Positions 17,648 through 25,661 of a stretch of DNA of 34,915 nucleotides are shown here, piece by piece. The notes beneath the pieces are model-generated. The model was given only the letters and a program-made list of their open reading frames with translations, did not search any database and had not been told where the DNA came from. Origin of the DNA: CAYQTO01 sp964420455 (lineage in GTDB: Bacteria; Sumerlaeota; Sumerlaeia; SLMS01); the NCBI GenBank assembly GCA_964420455.1, contig CAYQTO010000017.1, positions 1-34,915 of the forward strand, given 5' to 3'. Within the stretch, counting starts at the first letter, position 1. Every line of letters begins with the position of its first letter. A program made the position numbers and the translations under genes.

Positions 17648-17670
17648 CCCTCGACGAACAAAGGACGTTT

Positions 17671-19152
17671 ATGCTGCAAGCGACACTGCCGTTGATCCAG
17701 GACCTTTCCAGCCCGGGCCGCCGTGGGGTGCTGCCCCCGGCCGCGGACTCGGAAGAACGCCGGTCCGCCAAGGCCCGCATCCCCGCAAACCTCCGCCGCA
17801 AAACGGCGCCTCAACTGCCCGAGGTCAGCGAGCTCGACGGCATCCGCCACTTCACGCGCATGAGTCAAAAGAACTACTCGATCGACGCCCAGTTCTACCC
17901 GCTGGGCTCCTGCACGATGAAGTACAACCCGCGGCTGAATGAAAAGATGGCCGCCATGCCCGGGCTGACGCAGTTGCACCCGCTCCAGGACGATGCGGAT
18001 ACGCAGGGATTCCTGCGGATCTACCACGATCTTCAGGAGATCCTGAAGGAGGTGCTCGGGCTGGGTGCGGTGACGCTCGCTCCCGCTGCCGGAGCCCAGG
18101 GCGAGTTTACCGGAATGGCGATCATCCGCGCCTGGCACCGTGCGCACAACACCGGCAAGGACGAGGTGATCGTTCCCGACGCGGCCCACGGGACGAATCC
18201 CGCCAGCGCGGTCCTGGCCGGATTCAAGGTCCGCGAAGTCAAGAGCAGCGCCGAAGGCCTCGTGGACATGGATTCACTCCGAGAGGCGATCAACGAGCGC
18301 ACCGCCGGCATCATGCTGACGAATCCGAATACCTGCGGCCTGTTCGAGCGGGACATTCAGGAAATCGCGCGGCTGATCCACGAGGCGGGCGGGCTCCTGT
18401 ACTACGATGGGGCGAACCTGAACGCGATCGTAGGGCGCTCGCGCCCCGGCGACATGGGCTTTGATGTCGTCCACATGAACCTGCACAAGACGTTCAGCAC
18501 GCCCCACGGTGGGGGAGGACCGGGCTCGGGCCCCGTGGGTGTGGCGGCGCATCTCGCACCCTTCCTTCCAAAGCCCCACGTTCGCAAGGAAGCCGACGGC
18601 TCCTATGCGTTCTACGAGCCCGAGGCCTCCATCGGCAAGGTGCTCGCCTACCACGGAAACGCCGGGGTCGTGGCGCGGGCGCTCTCCTATGCCCTCAGCC
18701 AAGGCGGCCAAGGCCTGTGGGACGTCGCCACATATGCGACCCTGAATGCGAACTACGTCCTGAACCAGTTGCCCGAGGTTTTCGAGAAGCCGTTCGGCGC
18801 GCTGTGCAAGCATGAGGCGCTGGTCACCATCCGCAAAGCCGAGAAGCAACACGGCGTGAAGGCCTTCGACGTGGCCAAGCGGCTGCTCGACTTGGGCTAT
18901 CACGCGCCGACGATCTACTTTCCGCTGCTTGTTCCGGAGTGTTTCCTGATCGAGCCGACGGAGACCGAGTCCAAGGAGACGCTCGACCGGTTCCTCGAGG
19001 CGATGAGGCAGATCGCGCGGGAGATCGAGGAGAACCCGGAGGGCTTGAAGCACTCGCCCCATGACCTCCCGACCGGTCGGCTCGACGAGGCCGCCGCAGC
19101 GAAGGAACTGAACGTCTGTTGCCGCTGGGACCCGGAACCGGCCGCCGGCTGA
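17671..19152 (+). CDS. gcvPB: Glycine dehydrogenase (decarboxylating) subunit 2
   Basis: C-terminal, PLP-binding half of the split P-protein. The 493-residue protein shows the subunit's typical start (LPLIQDLSSPGRRGVLPP), FYPLGSCTMKYNPRLNEK, LAPAAGAQGEFTGM, DAAHGTNPASA, MLTNPNTCGLFE, YYDGANLNAIVG and the PLP lysine K273 in NLHKTFSTPHGGGGPG. AAAGGA lies 5-6 nt before ATG 17671. A longer in-frame opening back to 17401 would overlap the upstream gene and is not supported by family length. Last gene of the gcv operon. Confidence 0.96.
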   Translation: MLQATLPLIQDLSSPGRRGVLPPAADSEERRSAKARIPANLRRKTAPQLPEVSELDGIRHFTRMSQKNYSIDAQFYPLGSCTMKYNPRLNEKMAAMPGLTQLHPLQDDADTQGFLRIYHDLQEILKEVLGLGAVTLAPAAGAQGEFTGMAIIRAWHRAHNTGKDEVIVPDAAHGTNPASAVLAGFKVREVKSSAEGLVDMDSLREAINERTAGIMLTNPNTCGLFERDIQEIARLIHEAGGLLYYDGANLNAIVGRSRPGDMGFDVVHMNLHKTFSTPHGGGGPGSGPVGVAAHLAPFLPKPHVRKEADGSYAFYEPEASIGKVLAYHGNAGVVARALSYALSQGGQGLWDVATYATLNANYVLNQLPEVFEKPFGALCKHEALVTIRKAEKQHGVKAFDVAKRLLDLGYHAPTIYFPLLVPECFLIEPTETESKETLDRFLEAMRQIAREIEENPEGLKHSPHDLPTGRLDEAAAAKELNVCCRWDPEPAAG

Positions 19153-19186
19153 CACAACCCACAATTACCCGCGACGCATTTCCCCC

Positions 19187-19229
19187 ACCCGGTGGCGACT
19201 TGACACCCCGCGCCACCGGGTGCTGGCGT
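19187..19229 (+). promoter_or_regulatory. Inverted repeat with an embedded -35 box upstream of tkt
   Basis: A perfect 11-bp inverted repeat, ACCCGGTGGCG (19187-19197) and CGCCACCGGGT (19211-19221), sits between gcvPB and tkt. Its 13-nt centre contains a perfect TTGACA (19200-19205); a plausible but weak -10 would fall near 19223-19229. No T-run follows, so it is not a classic terminator. It could be an operator overlapping the tkt promoter, or a weak terminator-like hairpin for the gcv operon. Confidence 0.45.
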
Positions 19230-19267
19230 TCGCAGGTCATTCGTGACATCCACCAAAGGGGTCTTCC

Positions 19268-21283
19268 ATGACGGTTACAGTTGATCGCGAGCTGCTCCGG
19301 CGGCTCGCCAATACAGTGCGCGGGCTCTCCATCGACGGCGTCCAGGCGGCCAACAGCGGGCACCCGGGGCTGCCTCTCGGCACCGCCGACTTCGCGGTCA
19401 CGCTTTGGTATCATTTCCTTCGCTACAACCCCGATGACCCCGCCTGGCCCGGGCGGGACAAGTTCATTCTCTCCGCCGGCCACGGCTCGATGCTCGTTTA
19501 CTCCCTCATGCACCTCGCCGGGTACGATCTCCCGATTGAAGAACTGAAGAATTTCCGCCAGTTCGGCAGCAAGACCCCCGGCCACCCGGAGAACCACCTC
19601 CTTCCGGGAATCGAGATGGCCACCGGCCCCCTCGGGCAGGGCTTCGCCACGGCAGTCGGCTTTGCCATGGCGGACCGGCTCGCGGCCGCACGCGTCCACC
19701 GTGACGGGTTTCAGCCGTTCCAAAGCTTTGTCTATACACTTTGCTCCGACGGCGACCTGATGGAAGGCGTTGCGCAGGAGGCCGCCTCCTTCGCCGGCCA
19801 CATGAAACTCGGCAACCTGATCTATCTCTACGACGACAACGACATCTCCCTCGATGGCCCCACGGACCTGACCTTCAACAGGGAAGACACGGCGAAGAAG
19901 TACGAGGCCATGGGCTTCCAGGTGCAGCGTGTTGACGGCTTCGACCACCAGGCGGTGGCGGATGCGATTGTTGAGGCGCAGAAGGAAACCGAGCGGCCGT
20001 CGCTGATCATCTGCAAAACGGTGATCGGGTACGGCTCGCCGAACAAGGCGGGGACGAGTTCGGCACACGGCTCGCCGCTGGGCGAGGAGGAGGTCGCGAG
20101 GACGAAGGAGGCCCTTGGGATTTCACCGGAGAAGTTTCACGTGGCGGCGGAGGACCGCGAGGCGTGGGCGAAGCGGAAGGAGGAAAACCTCGTTGCCTAT
20201 CGCGAGTGGCAGGCGGCGCTCGAGGAGGCGAAGGGCAAGCATCCCGACGCCGTCGGGCTGATGGAGACGCTCCGCGAGCAGAAGCTGCCGGCGGACCTGC
20301 CGGCGAAGTTGCCCGTCTTCGAGCCCACCAAGGAGGTGCCGACGCGCAAGGCCGGCGAGGCGGTGTTGAAGGCCATCGGGGCCGAGGCCCCCTGGTTGAT
20401 TGGCGGATCGGCGGACTTGTCGGTCTCGACGAACGCCATCGTCGATGACCAGAAGGTGCAGCCCGGCGCGTTCGACGGGCGCCATCTCTACTTCGGCGTG
20501 CGAGAGCACGCCATGGGCGCGATTGTCAACGGGATGACCCGCCAGGGATTCGTGCGCGGGTTCGGGGCGACCTTCCTCACCTTCAGCGACTACATGCGGG
20601 GAGCCGTGCGACTCGCCGCGCTGATGGAGTGCCCCTCCATCTTTATCTATACGCACGATTCGATCTTCCTGGGCGAGGACGGCCCGACGCACCAGCCTGT
20701 GGAGCATGTGATGTCGCTGCGGCTGATTCCGAACCTGAATGTGTTCCGGCCGGCGGACGCGATCGAGACGGGGGAGTGCTGGGTGGCCGCCCTCGAGGAG
20801 ACCCATGGCCCCTCGGCCATCGTCCTCACGCGACAGAACCTGCCGGTGTACGATCGCGCGATGAACGAGTACGCGGCGATCGGCTCGCCCAGGCACGGCG
20901 CCTACGTGTTCCGGCCCGAGCGCCAGGCGGACCGTCTCGACGGAATCCTGATCGGGACCGGTTCCGAGTTGCAGCTTTGCGTGGAGGCGGCGCGACGGCT
21001 CGAGCAGGACGGCAAGAACATCCGCGTCGTCAGCATGCCCTGCTGGGAGCTCTTCGAGCGCCAGGACGGGGACTACCGCGAGAAGATCCTCCCCCGGGCG
21101 GTGACGCGACGTGTGGCGGTGGAGGCGGGCCGGTCCCTCGGCTGGGAGCGTTGGGTGGGCGCCAACGGAGCCTGTGTCTCCCAGGACACCTTTGGCGCGT
21201 CCGCTCCCTACAAGGTCCTGGCGGAGAAGTTCGGGTTCACCGCCGAGGCGGTGGTGAATGCCTACAGGGGCCTGGAGGGCTAA
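19268..21283 (+). CDS. tkt: Transketolase
   Basis: Thiamine-diphosphate enzyme that moves two-carbon units between sugar phosphates in the pentose phosphate or Calvin-type pathways; cytosolic. At 671 residues it is full length. N-terminal motifs: DGVQAANSGHPGLPLG, SAGHGSMLVYSLMHLAGYDLP, PGHPEN and the ThDP motif CSDGDLMEGVAQEAASFAGH with YDDNDISLDGPT. Middle and C-terminal motifs: GSADLSVS, FGVREHAMGAIVNGM, THDSIFLGEDGPTHQP, LTRQNLPV, GTGSELQL and FGASAPYKVLAEKFGFT. Start ATG 19268 follows AAAGGGG. It converges on the CLC gene with 15 bp between stops. No second Calvin or pentose phosphate gene is in the window. Confidence 0.96.
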   Translation: MTVTVDRELLRRLANTVRGLSIDGVQAANSGHPGLPLGTADFAVTLWYHFLRYNPDDPAWPGRDKFILSAGHGSMLVYSLMHLAGYDLPIEELKNFRQFGSKTPGHPENHLLPGIEMATGPLGQGFATAVGFAMADRLAAARVHRDGFQPFQSFVYTLCSDGDLMEGVAQEAASFAGHMKLGNLIYLYDDNDISLDGPTDLTFNREDTAKKYEAMGFQVQRVDGFDHQAVADAIVEAQKETERPSLIICKTVIGYGSPNKAGTSSAHGSPLGEEEVARTKEALGISPEKFHVAAEDREAWAKRKEENLVAYREWQAALEEAKGKHPDAVGLMETLREQKLPADLPAKLPVFEPTKEVPTRKAGEAVLKAIGAEAPWLIGGSADLSVSTNAIVDDQKVQPGAFDGRHLYFGVREHAMGAIVNGMTRQGFVRGFGATFLTFSDYMRGAVRLAALMECPSIFIYTHDSIFLGEDGPTHQPVEHVMSLRLIPNLNVFRPADAIETGECWVAALEETHGPSAIVLTRQNLPVYDRAMNEYAAIGSPRHGAYVFRPERQADRLDGILIGTGSELQLCVEAARRLEQDGKNIRVVSMPCWELFERQDGDYREKILPRAVTRRVAVEAGRSLGWERWVGANGACVSQDTFGASAPYKVLAEKFGFTAEAVVNAYRGLEG

Positions 21284-21298
21284 GGGACCGGCCCGTGG

Positions 21299-23221
21299 CT
21301 ATCCGGCATCCTGGGCGGCTGCCCCGCGGTAGGCGCTCAGGATGTCGACCCTGTTGACGAGTCCGACGATGCGGCGGCTGCCGGGCTTCTCGACCACCGG
21401 AATGGCGGTGGCGTCGGTGCTGCTAAAGACGGCGAGGGCCTCGCTCGCCGGCGACTGCGGATACAGCATGGGCGGGTTCATGTCGGCGGCATCGGCGGCG
21501 ATGATGGCCTCGCCAATACCAGCCAGGTTGAGGACACCGCGTATGTCGCGGGTGGAGACCATGCCGAGCAGGGTATCGTCGCCATCGATGACCGCGAAGG
21601 CATCGTCTTCGCTCGCGCTGAAAGCGTCGATGACCTGGTCGAGGTTGTCGTTGGGGCTGAGGCGGATGAACTTGCGGTTCATGATTTTTTCGAGGGGGAC
21701 GCGACTGAGGGGGTCGCGGACCTTGCGAATCGCCTCGTCAACGTCGAACCCGTCGCGGAGCAGTGTGAGTGTATAGACGGAGCCCTGACGCAGGGCGGAG
21801 CTGAGGACCGCGCTGATGGCGACGGTAATCATGAGGGGAAGGACGAGGCGGTAGCTGGCGCCGGAGACCTCGTAGACAATAAGGATGCCGGCGATGGGGA
21901 TCTGGAGGGAGGAGCAGACGACGCCGGCCATGCCAACGAGGCTGAAGACGGCGACAGAGGGCGCCGCGCCGGGAAAGAGGATGTTGCAAAGAACGCCAAA
22001 GCCGGCACCGGTCATGGCGCCAGTGACCATGGCCGGGGCGAAGGAACCGCCGGTTCCACCGGAGCCGAGGGTCAGCCCGGTCACCAGGATCTTGACGAGG
22101 GCAACGAAGAGGAAGAGGGCGGCGGCGGAGAACGCCAGCGTGCCGTTGCCCGTGTATTCCTCGAGGATGCCCTGGCTGACGAACTCGTACCCTTCGCCGA
22201 TGACGTTGGGATAGGCGAGGCCGACGAGGCCGACGCCGAGGCCGCCGAGGGCGGGCTTGAGCCAGAGCGGGACCCGTATGCCCTGGAACAGGTCGTGGAG
22301 GCGATAGAGGGTATAGACAAGAAGGGCGCCGATGAGGCCGCACAGGAGCCCCAGTCCGGCGAACATCCCCATCTGGAGATAGTTGGGCGCGATCGTCTGG
22401 AGCACAGGGTCCGAGAGCTTTGGAAAGACGGGAGAGTTGGGGAGGAGCGCCTCGTTGGTGACGGCGGCGACAACGGCGGCAACGACGACAGGAGCGAAGG
22501 TGCGCCCGGCGAAGTCGCGCATCAGGAGCTCCAGGGCAAGGAACACGCCCCCAATCGGCGCGTTGAAGACACCGGCAATGCCGGAGGCCGCCCCACAGCC
22601 AATCAGGGTCCCGACCCGCTCCTTGGTCACGGCGGCCCACTGGCCCACCCACGAACCGACAACGCTGCCGATTTCGATGATGGGGCCCTCCGGACCACAG
22701 GAGCCGCCACTCGTGATGGTGACGATCGACGAGGAGGACTTCACCGCCATCATTGGCGAGAGGCGCATGTTGCCGGTGGCGATCGCCTTCATGACGCTGG
22801 GGACGCCGTGACCGCCGCTCAGCTTGAGGACCCGATAGACGACCAGTCCGACCAGCAGCCCGCCGAGGGCGGGGAGGGATGCGCGGAAAGCGAGGTCGAC
22901 GAAGGTCGCCCCCTGGCCTTCCCCATGGCCACCTCCGGCCACGAAAAGCTCGTGGGAAACGTTGATCAGCAGGCGGAACACCGCACAGACGCCACCCATG
23001 ATCAGGCCGACGACGACGGCGAGCAGATGGAGATAAACGTCCTGGGACTTCTGGAGCCGCCGGAGGAGGAAACCGCCTTTGAGGAACAGGGACGGCCCGG
23101 TGGCGTCCTCGCCTGGAGCGGGAGCGGACGAGCCTTCCTGTTGAGTCCTAGCCAATGATGATCCGCTGTCCTTCTCGCCGGACTCCCGGCGCGACTTGTT
23201 GGTCGTCTTTCGGCATCTCAT
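21299..23221 (-). CDS. CLC-type chloride channel/transporter with C-terminal CBS pair
   Basis: A 640-residue integral membrane CLC protein with a basic cytosolic N-terminus, about ten or more membrane helices and two C-terminal CBS domains (from about 514 and 580). The filter region reads GGHGVPSV in place of GSGIP. The second is SCGPEGP, keeping the gating glutamate (E178) but with Pro where GREGP has Arg. The third is GSGGTGGSFAPA. The internal proton glutamate of the E. coli exchanger seems replaced: LALELLMRDF aligns so that its position is Leu, which favours a channel or a non-standard coupling (inference). Start ATG 23221 overlaps the upstream kinase's end by 74 bp; TTG near 23153 is a possible shorter start. 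CBS domains suggest adenine-nucleotide control. Confidence 0.93.
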   Translation of the reverse strand: MRCRKTTNKSRRESGEKDSGSSLARTQQEGSSAPAPGEDATGPSLFLKGGFLLRRLQKSQDVYLHLLAVVVGLIMGGVCAVFRLLINVSHELFVAGGGHGEGQGATFVDLAFRASLPALGGLLVGLVVYRVLKLSGGHGVPSVMKAIATGNMRLSPMMAVKSSSSIVTITSGGSCGPEGPIIEIGSVVGSWVGQWAAVTKERVGTLIGCGAASGIAGVFNAPIGGVFLALELLMRDFAGRTFAPVVVAAVVAAVTNEALLPNSPVFPKLSDPVLQTIAPNYLQMGMFAGLGLLCGLIGALLVYTLYRLHDLFQGIRVPLWLKPALGGLGVGLVGLAYPNVIGEGYEFVSQGILEEYTGNGTLAFSAAALFLFVALVKILVTGLTLGSGGTGGSFAPAMVTGAMTGAGFGVLCNILFPGAAPSVAVFSLVGMAGVVCSSLQIPIAGILIVYEVSGASYRLVLPLMITVAISAVLSSALRQGSVYTLTLLRDGFDVDEAIRKVRDPLSRVPLEKIMNRKFIRLSPNDNLDQVIDAFSASEDDAFAVIDGDDTLLGMVSTRDIRGVLNLAGIGEAIIAADAADMNPPMLYPQSPASEALAVFSSTDATAIPVVEKPGSRRIVGLVNRVDILSAYRGAAAQDAG

Positions 23222-25604
23222 TGGCCGCGAAGGTCAGCGGGAGGACAATGCGGAATTCCGCCCCGCGGCCGTGGCGGTTGGCGGCCTCGATGCGGCCACC
23301 CATCTGTTGGGCCAGGCCGTAGCTTACTGACAACCCGAGGCCGGTTCCCTTGCCGTCCTTCTTTGTTGAAAAGAAGGGGCTGAAGATCTTGTCGAGATGT
23401 TCCGCCGGGATGCCCGTGCCCGTGTCGCGGATGCAGGTGTGGAACTGTTCGTTGCTGCCGCCGGTGCGGCGGGTTTCAATCTCGATCTCGCCCCCCTTGT
23501 CGATCGCATCGATCGCATTGCGCAGGAGGTTGATGACGATCTGGCGGTAGAAGTCGCCACTGAGCAGGACCTCCCCGAGCCGTTCGTCGAGGCGGGTGAC
23601 GATGCGGATGCGGCGCTGCTGGAAGGTGCCGCGAAAAAGCTGCACCAGGTTGTTGATCTCGGCGTTGACGTTTACCGGGTGCCACTCGGGAGCCTGGGGC
23701 GAGCGGACCTTTCGCAGTTGGTCCACGATACGCGCGATGCGGTCGATCTCCTCCTCGATAATGCCAACGCCTTCGCGGGCAATCTCGCTTTCCATGGTCG
23801 AATCGATCGGGTGGAGGAGCTGGTTGCGGAGGAGCTTGAGATAGTTTTTGATGATCGAGAGGGGATTGTTGATTTCGTGGGCAAGGTTGGCGGCGAGCTC
23901 GCCCGCGGCGGCGAACTTCTCCGACTGGAGCAGTTGCCCCTGGGCCGTTTCCAGTTCCAGGGTTCGTTCCCTGACGAGGCGTTCGAGCTCCTCGGCAAAG
24001 CGTGCCTGTTGGGCGTAGAGCCAGCTGTGGTCCACCGCCGCGGAGAGTGTCGCCGAGAGGCGTTGGAGGATGCCCACCTGGCGCGTCCCAAAGGTGCCGG
24101 GAATCGAATCCGCCACGTATAGAATGCCGACAAGGTCGCTCTTTGTCCGCAGGGGGATCGTGCAAAGCGCCACCATCCCCGATTCTTTCAGGAGCTTCTC
24201 CTCGGCACTTTCCCCCTCCTCCTCGATGTCGAAGACTGCGAGTTCGCCAACATCGAGGTACTCGACCGCGATCGACCGCTCCGTGAGCATTTCCGTCCCC
24301 TTCGGCAGGTGCGCCGTCTCCGGTGGCCACGTATAGCCGATGCGGATACGGTGCTGGTCATCCTTGGAGATGACCCCGAGGGCGATCAGGTCCGCCGGGA
24401 CCAGCTTGCGAATCTCGCGGATGATGTTGGCGAACAGCATGTCGGGATCGAGGGAGCTGTTGATGGCGTGGGCGACCTCGTGCGTTACGGACAGCTGCTT
24501 GGCTTTCTCGTCGAGTTCGACCAGCTTGTCGGCAAGGTTCCGGTAGGTCTCCTTGAGGGTCTCGGCCATGTTGTTCATCGAGAGGGCCAGGCCCTCGAGC
24601 TCGTCGCCGGTCTGGAGCTCCACCCGGTAGTCGAGATCGCCGCTCTCCAGGCGGAGGAATCCCGCGCGGAGCTTGAGGATGGGATCCACGAGACGGTTGG
24701 CGAACCAGATCCCGAGGGAGGCGGCGATGGCGATGAGGAGCAGGCCGGCCAGCGCAACCCGCCAGAAGCTGTAAACGAGGGCGGTGGTGCCTTCGCCGAT
24801 GTCGATCAGTTCGGCGGTGTGAAGGCGGATTTCCTTGCCCGCATTGCGCGAAAGGGCGCTGACCGCGCTGACCTCGCGCACCGCGTAGGCGAGGTTTGAG
24901 TCCTTGGGGTGCTCGACAAGGCGGGGGATGGCGAGATCCGATTCGCCGACCGCATCAACGAGGGGAAGAAAGCCGGGATCGATGGCAAGGCCGTCCACGA
25001 GTCCCTCTTCCGCCGAGAAGAGGCGGACGTTGCCCGATGGCGGGCCAAGGTCCAGAGTTCCCTCAGTGAAGATCTCGTTTGCGGTAACGGGGGTGCCGAT
25101 CCACTGGCCGCCGTTGGGGAGGGGCGCGACGATCCAGAAGGCGGTACCGGAGGGAACGGTTGGCGGGGCGGGGCTGCGGAGGAGGGCGGTGCGCCCGTCC
25201 GGGACCGTCTGTGGGTCGAGGAAGAGAAGGTCCTCCCAAGGAACCGGTGGAGGATCCGGCGCTGCTTGCGCTGACCCCGTGAGAGGTTGCGGAGTCCCCG
25301 TGGCGAGGTGGTAGGCGGCTAGGGGCGCTGTTGGGCTGGGGCCGCCGTCGCGGAGGGCGACGAGGGCAGCCGCGCGCTTCTGGAAGGCATCCGACAGGCG
25401 GGCCGCCTCGACCTGGACGCTTGACTCGGCGCTTTGCATGGCCATCTCGCGCATCACACCGAGGCTCGCGGCGATGGTTGCCGCGAGGAGGATCGCGCTT
25501 GGAATCACCGAGAGGGCGAGGAAGGTGACAAGCAGGCGCCGACGGAGCCGTGTTCGGATGACGCGGCCGCCGGTGAGGGATTGAGTGTCCGGGCTTTCAG
25601 CCAT
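23148..25604 (-). CDS. Sensor histidine kinase with HAMP and GAF domains
   Basis: An 818-residue membrane sensor kinase. Layout: an N-terminal transmembrane helix (LLVTFLALSVIPSAILLAA), a long extracytoplasmic region of about 240 residues, a second helix (ALAGLLLIAIAASLGIWFA), HAMP, a GAF-like domain (for example VALCTIPLRTKSDLVGILYV), a coiled linker, then HisKA with H576 in NLAHEINNPLSIIKNYLKL. The ATPase domain has INLLRNAIDAID, RDTGTGIPAEHLDKIFSPFF and GKGTGLGLSVSYGLAQQMGG. No receiver domain is fused. ATG 25604 is preferred; ATG 25616 and GTG 25646 are also possible and none has a strong ribosome binding site. It follows a second kinase by about 57 bp and overlaps the CLC gene, so all three are probably one operon. 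No response regulator is present. Confidence 0.93.
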   Translation of the reverse strand: MAESPDTQSLTGGRVIRTRLRRRLLVTFLALSVIPSAILLAATIAASLGVMREMAMQSAESSVQVEAARLSDAFQKRAAALVALRDGGPSPTAPLAAYHLATGTPQPLTGSAQAAPDPPPVPWEDLLFLDPQTVPDGRTALLRSPAPPTVPSGTAFWIVAPLPNGGQWIGTPVTANEIFTEGTLDLGPPSGNVRLFSAEEGLVDGLAIDPGFLPLVDAVGESDLAIPRLVEHPKDSNLAYAVREVSAVSALSRNAGKEIRLHTAELIDIGEGTTALVYSFWRVALAGLLLIAIAASLGIWFANRLVDPILKLRAGFLRLESGDLDYRVELQTGDELEGLALSMNNMAETLKETYRNLADKLVELDEKAKQLSVTHEVAHAINSSLDPDMLFANIIREIRKLVPADLIALGVISKDDQHRIRIGYTWPPETAHLPKGTEMLTERSIAVEYLDVGELAVFDIEEEGESAEEKLLKESGMVALCTIPLRTKSDLVGILYVADSIPGTFGTRQVGILQRLSATLSAAVDHSWLYAQQARFAEELERLVRERTLELETAQGQLLQSEKFAAAGELAANLAHEINNPLSIIKNYLKLLRNQLLHPIDSTMESEIAREGVGIIEEEIDRIARIVDQLRKVRSPQAPEWHPVNVNAEINNLVQLFRGTFQQRRIRIVTRLDERLGEVLLSGDFYRQIVINLLRNAIDAIDKGGEIEIETRRTGGSNEQFHTCIRDTGTGIPAEHLDKIFSPFFSTKKDGKGTGLGLSVSYGLAQQMGGRIEAANRHGRGAEFRIVLPLTFAANEMPKDDQQVAPGVRREGQRIIIG

Positions 25605-25661
25605 ATTGCAAGCCATCCGCAATTGGCAGGAGGCGCCCCGAGGCACCGCTCTGTCAACGCG

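Larger units (their letters stand above)
3242..22318. repeat. Dispersed 8-mer GTCTATAC (nine copies, both strands)
   Basis: Exact copies: plus orientation at 3242-3249, 11746-11753, 12259-12266 and 19730-19737; reverse complement (GTATAGAC) at 4465-4472, 5257-5264, 6717-6724, 21771-21778 and 22311-22318. All lie inside genes. Six copies are preceded by T and three by C, giving YGTCTATAC. Near matches occur at 31819 (GTCTATAA), 20647 (ATCTATAC) and 32848 (ATCTATAC). Whether this is a functional DNA motif or a codon-pair effect is open. Confidence 0.5.

Noticed and set aside
17401..17670. N-terminal extension of gcvPB overlapping the upstream gene
   Set aside because: Arg/Gly-rich shadow sequence; ATG 17671 has a good ribosome binding site and the correct family N-terminus.
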